Below, piece by piece: positions 1-7,600 of a stretch of DNA of 19,059 bases. The notes under the pieces are model-generated. The model saw nothing but the letters and a program-made list of their open reading frames with translations, was not told where the DNA came from and made no database searches. Position 1 is the first letter of the stretch. The number at the start of each line of letters is the position of its first letter. The DNA is from Gemmatimonadales bacterium (lineage in GTDB: Bacteria > Gemmatimonadota > Gemmatimonadetes > Gemmatimonadales > GWC2-71-9), in contig JAICPP010000037.1 of NCBI GenBank assembly GCA_025929805.1, positions 1 through 19,059 of the forward strand, read 5' to 3'. The translations under genes and the position numbers were made by a program.

Positions 1-63
1 CGTCGTATCGATCTGCTGGGCGGCAGTCAGTGCCAGAGTAGCGGTCACCAGTGCGAGCAACAC
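1..63 (-). CDS. Start of an exported protein, truncated by the window edge
   Basis: Only the first 21 codons are visible. A GTG start at 63-61 is preceded by an AAAGGA ribosome binding site that overlaps the stop codon of the anti-sigma gene upstream, so the two are probably cotranscribed and perhaps translationally coupled. The visible peptide is hydrophobic (LLALVTATLALTAA, then QQIDTT) and reads as a signal peptide with cleavage after an Ala-rich segment. Third genes behind ECF sigma/anti-sigma pairs often encode exported proteins such as DUF4097-type putative adhesins; that identity is only a guess here because no mature domain is seen. The call rests on the ribosome binding site, spacing and signal-like sequence. 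Confidence 0.5.
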   Translation of the reverse strand, partial: MLLALVTATLALTAAQQIDTT

Positions 64-75
64 GTTGCGATCCTT

Positions 76-777
76 TCAGCTCACGGGAACGAGGGCCGCA
101 GCTTGACGCAGCAGATCGAGCTTCCGCCGCATCGTTTCGGCCAGGTGGGTATTCAGATACAGGTTGGCGGAATCGGCTTCGAGCGCTCGCTGAGCGTCTG
201 CGATGGCCCGATCGATCGCGGCCAGGTTCTGCTCGATCACTTTGATCGTGGTGCTGTCCAGCTTGCCCCGGCCTTGCTCCAGTACCCGCTCGAGGTCGGC
301 CACGGCGGCTGCATAGCTCTGAGACGCGTTGGGTCGCAGGCTGACCGGCATGACGGGAGGAGTTTGCGTGGTGGCAACCACGGGCGCCGCTGCTGGGGCA
401 TCCGGCCGGGCACGAGAGCTGACCAGCCAGACGCCGCCGCCGGAGAGAGTCATCAGAGCCACGCCCGCAGCGGCCAGCTGGGGCAGCGAGAACGCCCAGC
501 GACGCGCCTTAGACCGGCGCGAGCTCAGGTCTACAATCGCCGCTGAGGCGCCAGACGATGCGCCGATCCGGGTTGCGATACCAGGCCAGAGGTCCCGGTG
601 GGGCACCCGGTCTTCTTTCAAGGCGCGCGCCCGTTGAACCACCCGGCGAAGGTCCGCCAAAATTGCAGAACACTCAGGGCATGACTGGAGATGTGACTCG
701 AGGGATACCCGCTCACCATCGGGCAGCTCTCCGTCCAGGTAATCCGACAGGCGGTCGGTCCACCGATCGTTCATCAT
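76..777 (-). CDS. Zinc-finger anti-sigma factor, single membrane span
   Basis: A 233-residue protein that should hold the neighbouring ECF sigma factor at the inner membrane. An N-terminal anti-sigma zinc finger is visible: His29, Cys33 and Cys36 form the HxxxCxxC pattern (zf-HC2 type). A hydrophobic stretch at about residues 98-120 is the single membrane helix, after a basic patch (RRSKARR, 87-93). The remaining ~110 residues would be periplasmic: an Ala/Pro/Thr-rich linker, then a charged segment rich in Glu, Arg and Ala (about 150-225) likely to be helical or coiled coil. Two adjacent ATG codons (777 and 774) follow a GAGGAG site, and the sigma stop codon lies 9 bases upstream, so the pair is an operon. 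The signal it senses cannot be told. Confidence 0.88.
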   Translation of the reverse strand: MMNDRWTDRLSDYLDGELPDGERVSLESHLQSCPECSAILADLRRVVQRARALKEDRVPHRDLWPGIATRIGASSGASAAIVDLSSRRSKARRWAFSLPQLAAAGVALMTLSGGGVWLVSSRARPDAPAAAPVVATTQTPPVMPVSLRPNASQSYAAAVADLERVLEQGRGKLDSTTIKVIEQNLAAIDRAIADAQRALEADSANLYLNTHLAETMRRKLDLLRQAAALVPVS

Positions 778-786
778 CCGCTCCTC

Positions 787-1359
787 TCAGCGCTCCAGGT
801 GCTGGCGCAGCGCCATACGTGCCCGGTGCAACTGCGACTTCGAGGTTCCTGTCGCCAATCCCAGCATCTGGGCAATCTCCTCGTGCCGATAGCCCTCGAC
901 ATCGTGCAGGACGAACACCTCTCGCGCTCCTTCCGGCAGGCGCTCCATGGCCGCTTCAAAGTCCATGGCGGCCTCGGGACCAGGCCGGCGTGCCGGGATC
1001 GTCTCCAGCACGGCGTCGCTGTCGAGGTAGCGTTTGCGGCGAGTCCCGAGAGCCTCGCGCCGAGCCAGGATGACGTTGACTGCCAGGCGGTGCAGCCAGG
1101 TACCGAACGCCGCCTCGCCGCGAAAGGTCCCCAGCTTCTGCCAGGCTCGAACAAAGATGTCCTGGGCGACCTCGTCGATGTCGTCATCATTCAGCATGCG
1201 GCGAACCAGTCCATAGACCCGGGCGACGTGAGTCCGATAGAGTCGCTCGAACGCGCTGGCGTCGCCGCTGGCGGCGAGTGTGGCGTCCACTGCATCCGGA
1301 TCGGTCCTGCCGGTCTGTTCGTGCTCCAGTGTCGCCACTCCGAGGCCGAGTTCGTTCAT
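787..1359 (-). CDS. ECF-family RNA polymerase sigma factor
   Basis: About 190 residues. Region 2 spans roughly residues 37-103, with the recognisable core DEVAQDIFVRAWQKLGTFRG and then FGTWLHRLAVN. Region 4 spans about 134-187, with LPEGAREVFVLHDVEGYRHEE and the recognition helix around GTSKSQLHRARMALR. There is no region 1.1 or 3, as expected for an extracytoplasmic-function sigma factor. The reading frame is open far upstream, to 1806, but that part lies antisense within hutU and matches nothing in sigma factors, so I start at ATG 1359. No clear ribosome binding site precedes it; if the candidate promoter at 1368-1398 is right, the message would be almost leaderless. It is followed directly by its zinc-finger anti-sigma gene. 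Confidence 0.9.
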   Translation of the reverse strand: MNELGLGVATLEHEQTGRTDPDAVDATLAASGDASAFERLYRTHVARVYGLVRRMLNDDDIDEVAQDIFVRAWQKLGTFRGEAAFGTWLHRLAVNVILARREALGTRRKRYLDSDAVLETIPARRPGPEAAMDFEAAMERLPEGAREVFVLHDVEGYRHEEIAQMLGLATGTSKSQLHRARMALRQHLER

Positions 1360-1367
1360 CGCGGGGG

Positions 1368-1398
1368 GTTGGATCGCGTGATGGCCCAAAAGGTTGCA
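1368..1398 (-). promoter_or_regulatory. Candidate ECF-type autoregulatory promoter
   Basis: Read on the minus strand, TGCAACCTTTT (1398-1388) is followed after 11 bases by CGATCCAAC (1376-1368), just upstream of the sigma start at 1359. A CAAC-containing -35 element and a CGTC-like -10 element are common in ECF promoters, and ECF genes are often autoregulated. The -10 match is imperfect, so this is a tentative call. Confidence 0.3.
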
Positions 1399-1411
1399 GT
1401 GCACTATCGGG

Positions 1412-1423
1412 AAGGCTAGCCTT
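1412..1423. promoter_or_regulatory. 12-bp perfect palindrome between sigma gene and hutU
   Basis: AAGGCTAGCCTT is identical to its reverse complement. It sits in the 132-base divergent gap between the sigma factor (start 1359) and hutU (start 1492). A second short dyad, CGTCA-G-TGACG, lies at 1446-1456. Either could be an operator for the hut genes or the sigma gene; no repressor gene is present nearby to support it. Confidence 0.3.
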
Positions 1424-1491
1424 GTTGCCAACGCAGCGCATTCGTCGTCAGTGACGGTGTCATCCTGAGCGATGCCAAGGATCTCCACTCC

Positions 1492-3159
1492 GTGACCACG
1501 GTCTCTCAGCAACGAGCCATTCGGGCTCCAAGAGGCTCGACCATCTCCTGCCTGGGCTGGCACCAGGAGGCGGCGATGCGCATGCTGATGAACAACCTGG
1601 ATCCTGCTGTCGCGGAACGCCCGGATGAATTGATCGTCTATGGCGGGACCGGGAAGGCCGCTCGCAACTGGGAGTGCTTCGAGCAGATTGTAGCGACCCT
1701 CCGCCGGCTGAAAAGCGACGAAACCCTTCTGATCCAGAGCGGCAAACCGGTTGGCGTCTTCCGGACGCAGGATGAGGCTCCCCGCGTGCTCATTGCCAAC
1801 GCTCACCTGGTCCCCCGGTGGGCTACCTGGGAAGAGTTTCGGCGGTTGGAGAATCTTGGCCTCACAATGTTCGGCCAGATGACCGCCGGCTCCTGGATCT
1901 ATATCGGGACCCAGGGGATTCTACAGGGCACCTACGAAACGTTCGCGGAATGCGCCCGGCAGCATTTCGGCGGCACGCTCGAGGGTCGCCTGGTAGTAAC
2001 CGGCGGACTCGGCGGCATGGGGGGCGCCCAGCCTCTCGCTGCCACCATGAACGGCGCGGCATTTCTGGGCGTCGACGTGGACCAGCAGCGGATTCGCCGC
2101 CGAGTAGACACTCGCTACTGTGACCGGCTGGAGACTGATCTGGAGACGGCGCTTCGGCTGGTACAGGAGGCTCGGGCCCGGCGGCAGGCGCTCTCGGTCG
2201 GCCTGGTTGGAAACATCGCCGAGGTGTTGCCCGAGCTGGTGCGCCGAGGCGTGGTTCCGGACCTGGTCACCGATCAGACCTCCGCCCACGATCTGAGGTT
2301 GGGGTACATCCCTTCCGGGCTGACTCTGGATCAGGCCGCCACCCTGCGGGACACCGACTACCGGGCCTACGAGCAACGGGTTCTGGACTCCATGGCGACA
2401 CACGTGCGCGCCATGCTCGACTTGCGTGCCCGGGGATCGGTCGTGTTCGACTACGGCAACAACATCCGGGGGCAGGTCGCCGATCACTGCGGCATGGGCG
2501 AGGCCTTTGAGATTCCCGGCTTCGTGCCGGCGTTCATTCGACCCCTCTTCTGCAAAGGCGCGGGTCCCTTTCGATGGGTGGCTCTCTCGGGCGACCCGGC
2601 AGACATCGCGGCGACCGATCGGGCCGTACTTGAAACGTTCCCCAAGAAACCCGCGCTGGCACGCTGGATTCGACAGGCCCAGGAGCGGGTTGCGTTCCAG
2701 GGGCTTCCGGCGAGGATCTGCTGGCTGGAGTATGGCGAACGGGCGGAGCTGGGCGCCCGTTTCAACTGGCTGGTCCGCAAAGGCAAGGTGGGGGCCCCTC
2801 TCGTCATCGGACGCGATCATCTGGACACCGGGTCGGTGGCGTCGCCCAACCGGGAGACCGAGGGTATGAAGGACGGATCGGACGCAATTGCCGACTGGCC
2901 GCTGCTCAATGCGTTGCTCAACACCGCCTGCGGCGCGAGCTGGGTCTCCATCCATCACGGCGGCGGGGTGGGGATCGGTTACTCGATTCATGCCGGCATG
3001 GTCGCCGTCGCGGATGGGACCGACTCCGCGGAACGACGGCTCCAGCGCGTCCTCACGGCGGATCCTGGTACCGGCGTCATGCGCCACGCCGACGCTGGTT
3101 ACGATCTTGCGATCCAGACTGCGAAAGAGCGTGGGGTCGACCTACCCATGATCGATTGA
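1492..3159 (+). CDS. hutU: Urocanate hydratase (urocanase)
   Basis: Second enzyme of histidine degradation: converts urocanate to 4-imidazolone-5-propionate in the cytoplasm with tightly bound NAD+. The 555-residue length matches the family. Visible marks are the N-terminal IRAPRGSTISCLGWHQEAA region, the NAD-binding glycine loop GGLGGMGG (171-178), YGNNIR (321-326), the essential cysteine at position 410 in PARICWL, RDHLDTGSVASPNRET (441-456) and GGGVGIGYSIHAGM near 490-503. Cys410 has the same number as the catalytic cysteine of the Pseudomonas putida enzyme. The start is GTG at 1492 with AAGG about 11 bases upstream; it places the conserved N-terminus correctly. hutI follows after 60 bases. 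hutH and hutG are not in the window. Confidence 0.97.
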   Translation: MTTVSQQRAIRAPRGSTISCLGWHQEAAMRMLMNNLDPAVAERPDELIVYGGTGKAARNWECFEQIVATLRRLKSDETLLIQSGKPVGVFRTQDEAPRVLIANAHLVPRWATWEEFRRLENLGLTMFGQMTAGSWIYIGTQGILQGTYETFAECARQHFGGTLEGRLVVTGGLGGMGGAQPLAATMNGAAFLGVDVDQQRIRRRVDTRYCDRLETDLETALRLVQEARARRQALSVGLVGNIAEVLPELVRRGVVPDLVTDQTSAHDLRLGYIPSGLTLDQAATLRDTDYRAYEQRVLDSMATHVRAMLDLRARGSVVFDYGNNIRGQVADHCGMGEAFEIPGFVPAFIRPLFCKGAGPFRWVALSGDPADIAATDRAVLETFPKKPALARWIRQAQERVAFQGLPARICWLEYGERAELGARFNWLVRKGKVGAPLVIGRDHLDTGSVASPNRETEGMKDGSDAIADWPLLNALLNTACGASWVSIHHGGGVGIGYSIHAGMVAVADGTDSAERRLQRVLTADPGTGVMRHADAGYDLAIQTAKERGVDLPMID

Positions 3160-3160
3160 G

Positions 3161-3210
3161 CTCCGCGACTATCCCACCACGAAGACCTTCGTGCTAGAGT
3201 CTTTGCGGAG
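3161..3210 (+). promoter_or_regulatory. Nested hairpin covering the hutI ribosome binding site
   Basis: Three stems nest in the hutU-hutI gap. The outer stem is CTCCGC (3161-3166) with GCGGAG (3205-3210); the middle is GACT (3167-3170) with AGTC (3198-3201); the inner is CACGAA (3178-3183) with TTCGTG (3188-3193), closed by a GACC loop. The outer right arm contains GGAG (3207-3210), the ribosome binding site of hutI (ATG 3220). A ribosome finishing hutU at 3159 would reach into the left arm and open it, so translational coupling is a plausible role. There is no T-run, so it does not look like a terminator. Confidence 0.5.
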
Positions 3211-3219
3211 CCTCTCTCT

Positions 3220-4467
3220 ATGAAGTTGCTCGCCAACATCGGCCAGCTCGCCACCTGCCGGGCCGATGGCGGTCAGGGCGATATTCACGTCATATCCGAT
3301 GCCGCGATAGCCTGGGACGAGCAGGGGACTCTGAGATGGGTGGGCGCCGAGCGTCAGTTGCCTCCGGAGTATCGCGGCATAGAGCGGGTCGATGCCCACC
3401 GTCTTTTGGTCATCCCGGGTCTGGTCGACTGCCACACCCATCTCGCCTTTGCCGGGTGGCGCGCCGATGAGTTCGAGCAGCGGCTGGCGGGACGCAGCTA
3501 TCTCGAGATCGCCCAGGCCGGAGGCGGCATTCTATCGACCGTGCGGCAAACCCGAGGAGCAACCGAGCAGGAGCTGATGCAGCGTGGGCTCGAGTTTCTG
3601 GAGAACATGCTGGCGCTGGGTATCACCACTGTCGAGTGCAAAAGCGGCTACGGCTTGGAGGAGGGGACCGAGCTGAAGCTGCTGCGGGTGTATCGCCGTC
3701 TGGCTCAAGAGCAGCCGGTCCGGATCGTCTCCACTTTCCTCGGTGCCCATGTGATTCCTCCGGAGTTCCGCGACAACCGAGACGGATACGTGGATCTCCT
3801 GGTCAACCGGATGATCCCGGCGGTGGCCCGGCAAGAGCTGGCGCGATGCTGCGACGCCTTCGTGGAGGAGTCGGCCTTCACCATTGACGAGGGTCGGCGC
3901 ATTCTCCGGGCCGGCCAGGCCGCCGGCCTGGCCCCAAAGCTTCATGCCGACCAGCTCACCTCGGGTGGCGGCGCCGAGCTGGCTGCGGAAGTGGGTGCCT
4001 GGTCGGCCGATCATCTGGAGTGTATCTCCGAGCGGGGCATCGCCGCGATTGCCGCAGCCGGAGTAGTGGCAGTGAGCCTGCCGCTGGCTTCGATATACCT
4101 GAATCAACCGCCCATGCCGGCCCGGCGATTGATCGATGCGGGAGCGGCCGTGGCCATCGCCACCGACTTCAATCCGGGGTCGGCGCCGAGCTACCATCTT
4201 CCACTCGCGATGACTCTCGCCTGCACGCTCCACCACATGCGTCCTGCGGAGGCACTCAAGGGGGCCACGATCTACGCGGCCCGAGCGGTCGGTATGGAGG
4301 GCTCGGTCGGATCTCTGGAAGCGGGAAAGGCCGCCGATTTTGCCATGATCGATGCACCGGATGTCAATCACTGGCTTTATCACTTCCGGGCTAACGCCTG
4401 CCTGATGACGTCGATCCGAGGGAAGCAGTATTGGAGCGCCGACCATGGCGCAGGTCAGCCCGCCTAG
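3220..4467 (+). CDS. hutI: Imidazolonepropionase
   Basis: Third enzyme of histidine degradation: hydrolyses 4-imidazolone-5-propionate to N-formimino-L-glutamate. It is a 415-residue metal-dependent amidohydrolase. The metal-binding HTH is at His72 and His74 in VDCHTHLAFAG, followed by the family signature EIAQAGGGILSTVRQTR (about 96-112). His242 lies in HADQLTSGGGAELA, His265 in SADHLE, and the active-site Asp316 in ATDFNPGSAPS. All expected ligands are present. ATG 3220 follows GGAG at 3207-3210 with 9 bases spacing, and the N-terminus MKLLANIGQL fits the family. It lies 60 bases downstream of hutU on the same strand and is surely in the same operon. The formiminoglutamate produced must be handled by an enzyme encoded elsewhere. 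Confidence 0.97.
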   Translation: MKLLANIGQLATCRADGGQGDIHVISDAAIAWDEQGTLRWVGAERQLPPEYRGIERVDAHRLLVIPGLVDCHTHLAFAGWRADEFEQRLAGRSYLEIAQAGGGILSTVRQTRGATEQELMQRGLEFLENMLALGITTVECKSGYGLEEGTELKLLRVYRRLAQEQPVRIVSTFLGAHVIPPEFRDNRDGYVDLLVNRMIPAVARQELARCCDAFVEESAFTIDEGRRILRAGQAAGLAPKLHADQLTSGGGAELAAEVGAWSADHLECISERGIAAIAAAGVVAVSLPLASIYLNQPPMPARRLIDAGAAVAIATDFNPGSAPSYHLPLAMTLACTLHHMRPAEALKGATIYAARAVGMEGSVGSLEAGKAADFAMIDAPDVNHWLYHFRANACLMTSIRGKQYWSADHGAGQPA

Positions 4468-4532
4468 CGTTCCGCTGCGCGACACCGCCTTACCGTCTGG
4501 TGGTTCCTGAGACGGCGAGCCGACCGAGACTG

Positions 4533-4564
4533 AACGCGACTATTGCGCGTCCGGCAGTCGCGTT
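4533..4564. promoter_or_regulatory. Perfect 9-bp inverted repeat before the SusC-like gene
   Basis: AACGCGACT (4533-4541) is mirrored exactly by AGTCGCGTT (4556-4564) around a 14-base loop. A smaller dyad, CACT-GT-AGTG, follows at 4566-4575. The element lies in the 149-base gap between hutI and the receptor gene. It could be a terminator lacking a clean T-run, an operator, or a leader hairpin. No sigma-70 promoter boxes are convincing in the gap. Confidence 0.4.
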
Positions 4565-4616
4565 GCACTGTAGTGAAAACTTTCCCCAGAGAATCTCCCA
4601 GTCGTTCGGAGGCGCC

Positions 4617-7598
4617 ATGGCACTGCGCATGTGCGGTATGTCCCTGCTGCTCACCCTCGCATCGTTTCAACTGGCAACCGCCCAGGTCCGCCAGATCTCG
4701 GGCCGGGTCACCAACGCGCAGAATCAGGAGGGGCTCGCCGGTGCCACGGTGGCCGTGAGCGGCACGGCCATCGTTGCGGAGACCAACACCGACGGGAACT
4801 ATCTGCTGAATACCCGGGATGTCGAAGTCACTCTCGTGGTCCGGGCCATTGGCTACACCTCGGAACAGGTGGTGGTCTCGGCTGGGCAGAGTACCGCCGA
4901 CGTGGCCCTCGAGCCGGACCCGTTCAAGCTGGAGGAGATCGTCATCACCGGGCAGGCAACGGGCGTCGAACGACAGAACCTCCCCAATGCGGTGTCCACG
5001 GTCTCGGCAGGCGAGTTGACCCGGGCCCCCAGTCCAACGCTGGAGAGCGCGTTACAGGGGAAGATCCCAGGGGCCTACATTCAGGCCAATTCGGGAGCTC
5101 CGGGAGGGGGTTATCAGCTCAACTTGCGAGGCGTCTCGACCATCAATGCGAGCGTTGATCCACTGTACGTCGTCGATGGCATAGTCATCAGCAATGCCGC
5201 TATTCCCAACGGTCAGAACGCGGTAAGCTGCGCCCAGTGCGGCGGCAATCCCCGCAATCAGGACAACCCGGTCAACCGGATCGCGGATCTCAATCCGGAG
5301 GACATCGAGCGAATCGAGGTCCTGAAGGGAGGCTCCGCGGCTGCCATATACGGCTCCAAGGCCACCAATGGCGTGGTGGTCATCACCACGAAGCGCGGGC
5401 AGGTAGGAAAACCACAGTTCAGCATTTCGCAAAAGCTGGGATTCTTTTCTCGAGCCGCTACCCTCGGTTCGAGAACGTTCAACAGCCTCGACGAAGCCCT
5501 CTCAGCCTTTAGCGACACGGCCGCCGTGACGGCCGCCTTTCAACCGGGCAGGTCGTTCAACTTTGAAGACGAGCTGTTCGGACAGAAGGCACTGTCCTAT
5601 GAGACCAATGCGAGTGTGAGTGGTGGAACGGAAAACACGAAGTATTACGTCTCGGGGCTAATCAAGAACGATGAGGGGATAGGGATCAACACCGGTTACA
5701 AGAAACAGTCTCTGCGGTCCAATCTCGACCAGGAGTTGGGGGGTGGGTTCCAGCTGCAGGTCAATCTTGACGGAACCCACAGCCTGTCCAACCGGGGGCT
5801 TTCCAACAACGACAACTCGGCTACCAGCCCGTTTGTGGCCCTGTCCGCGACCCCAAGCTTTCAAAATCTTCTGCCGGACGGCGGCATCAAGGACGGGCTC
5901 ACTGCCGCAGACTTCCCGGTCAACGCCTTCGCCGCGAGCAATCCGCTGCAGACATTCGCCTTGCTGAAGAATCAGGAGGATGTCTGGCGGTTCCTGGGCA
6001 CAAGCACCTTGCGCTGGTCAGTGTTCCGGTCAGCCCGCAGCACTCTTCAGTTTATCGGCATAGGCGGGGCGGACTATTTCCAGCAGGATAACGATCTGGT
6101 GTCGCCCCCCGAGCTGCAGTTCGAGAATGCGGACGCCCAGCCCGGGACGGTGGTCAGCAGCAGATCATCCAACCGGAATCTGAACGCCGCCCTCAACATG
6201 ACCCACACGTTCAATCCCTCGGCCTCGGACGAGGGCACTCAGTGGACGACATCGGCTGGAATTCAGTACGAGGACCGGAAGTTGAATGCCACCCAGGTCC
6301 TGGGACGAACTCTTCTGCCTGGCCAGGAAAACGCGCAGCAGACCACCAGCCAGACGGTGTCCTCGCGCATCGAGCCGGTCCGGGACCTCGGCATCTTTGG
6401 GCAGGAAGAGGTACTGCTGGCCAACCGCCGTTTGCTGCTCACCGCCGGTGTCCGAGCCGACCGGAGCAGCGCCAACGGAAACACCGACAAGTTCTTCTTC
6501 TATCCCAAGCTGGCGGCATCGTACCGGTTCGTGCAGCCCTTCGGCGGGGTAGACGAGCTCAAGCTGCGGGGAGCCTACGGGCAGACCGGCAACCGGGCGC
6601 TCTTCGGGGCCAAGTTCGTCACAGATACCACCGGCACAATCGGTGGACAGTTCGGCACCTACATCGGAAACCGGGCTGGTGATCCAACGATCAAGCCGGA
6701 GCGGCAAGAAGAGTTCGAAGGCGGCTTCGATGCCACCTTCGCCAATGGACGGGCCGAGCTGACCCTGACTTTGTATCAGCGGAATATTCGCGACCTGATT
6801 CTGGAGCAGACCGTCGCGCCTTCCGTTGGACAGGAGCTCAGAGTCTTCGGCAACGGCGGCAGGCTTCGGAACCGCGGCATCGAAGCCTCGCTTACCCTGC
6901 AGCCGGTCCAGAGCCGGGACGTCAACTGGATCTTCCGCACCACGTTCTTTGCTAACCGGGCAAAGATCACCGAGCTCAACGTCCCGCCGTTCCAGGTCGC
7001 CGGAGGCGGCTTTGCACTGTCGCTGGGGCTTTTCCAGATCGAGCAAGACAGCTCGCCCACCCAGATCTATGGCCACGCGGGGCTCGATGCCAGCGGGGCT
7101 CCCATCCCGGGCAAGGTGGGGGACGCCAATCCAGACTTCCAGATGTCCTTCTCGAACGACATCGACTTCCACCGGTTCACCCTCGGCTTCCTGTTGGATT
7201 GGAAACAAGGAGGGGACGTCCTCAATCTGACCGAGTTCCTCTATGATGGGGCTGCGAACAGCAAGGACTATCTCGAGCCTGGCGGTGGTGCGGACCGGGC
7301 TAATCGGTTAGGCGCAGGCTTCACCGACGCCTACGTTCAGGATGGATCGTACCTGAAGCTTCGAGAAGTGAATCTCTCCTATAACCTACCCGAGTCGATC
7401 ACTTCCAGTCTGTTCGGCCAGTCGGTCCGGTTCGCCCGCCTGTCGCTCACCGGACGGAACCTCCTGCGGTTCACGGGGTATCGCGGGCTCGACCCGGAAG
7501 TCAGCAACTTCGGTAGCCAGGCGATCGTGCGGAACATCGACGTGGCTCCCTTCCCGCCGAGTCGCAGCTTCTTCTTCTCGATCGACTTGGGGTTCTGA
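4617..7598 (+). CDS. SusC/RagA-like TonB-dependent outer-membrane receptor
   Basis: A 993-residue outer-membrane barrel for energised uptake of a nutrient with its SusD-like partner. In order: signal peptide ending near ATAQ (residue 23); a carboxypeptidase-regulatory-like domain (about 27-100, ISGRVTNAQNQEGLAGATV...); a TonB-box-like LEEIVITG (105-112); the plug (about 120-262) with the SusC hallmarks YVVDGIV and DIERIEVLKGGSAAAIYGSKATNGVVVITTKRG; then the beta barrel, ending in FFFSIDLGF with the terminal Phe of outer-membrane proteins. The frame is open from 4431, overlapping hutI, but ATG 4617 has GGAGG 4 bases upstream and places the signal peptide correctly. The plug carries an uncommon CxxC (Cys205, Cys208). 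The substrate cannot be read; carbohydrate, peptide or amino-acid uptake are all known for this family. Confidence 0.95.
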   Translation: MALRMCGMSLLLTLASFQLATAQVRQISGRVTNAQNQEGLAGATVAVSGTAIVAETNTDGNYLLNTRDVEVTLVVRAIGYTSEQVVVSAGQSTADVALEPDPFKLEEIVITGQATGVERQNLPNAVSTVSAGELTRAPSPTLESALQGKIPGAYIQANSGAPGGGYQLNLRGVSTINASVDPLYVVDGIVISNAAIPNGQNAVSCAQCGGNPRNQDNPVNRIADLNPEDIERIEVLKGGSAAAIYGSKATNGVVVITTKRGQVGKPQFSISQKLGFFSRAATLGSRTFNSLDEALSAFSDTAAVTAAFQPGRSFNFEDELFGQKALSYETNASVSGGTENTKYYVSGLIKNDEGIGINTGYKKQSLRSNLDQELGGGFQLQVNLDGTHSLSNRGLSNNDNSATSPFVALSATPSFQNLLPDGGIKDGLTAADFPVNAFAASNPLQTFALLKNQEDVWRFLGTSTLRWSVFRSARSTLQFIGIGGADYFQQDNDLVSPPELQFENADAQPGTVVSSRSSNRNLNAALNMTHTFNPSASDEGTQWTTSAGIQYEDRKLNATQVLGRTLLPGQENAQQTTSQTVSSRIEPVRDLGIFGQEEVLLANRRLLLTAGVRADRSSANGNTDKFFFYPKLAASYRFVQPFGGVDELKLRGAYGQTGNRALFGAKFVTDTTGTIGGQFGTYIGNRAGDPTIKPERQEEFEGGFDATFANGRAELTLTLYQRNIRDLILEQTVAPSVGQELRVFGNGGRLRNRGIEASLTLQPVQSRDVNWIFRTTFFANRAKITELNVPPFQVAGGGFALSLGLFQIEQDSSPTQIYGHAGLDASGAPIPGKVGDANPDFQMSFSNDIDFHRFTLGFLLDWKQGGDVLNLTEFLYDGAANSKDYLEPGGGADRANRLGAGFTDAYVQDGSYLKLREVNLSYNLPESITSSLFGQSVRFARLSLTGRNLLRFTGYRGLDPEVSNFGSQAIVRNIDVAPFPPSRSFFFSIDLGF

Positions 7599-7600
7599 CC

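Noticed and set aside
1360..1806. N-terminal extension of the sigma factor frame (339 residues in total)
   Set aside because: It lies antisense inside hutU and its control region and has no sigma-factor features; the conserved part begins after ATG 1359.
1921..3087. Long minus-strand open frame of 388 codons opposite hutU
   Set aside because: hutU is certain on the plus strand; the frame is a by-product of GC-rich codon use and its translation matches no fold.
4431..4616. Upstream extension of the SusC-like frame overlapping hutI
   Set aside because: The signal peptide and GGAGG site place the start at 4617; the extension is basic and unconserved.
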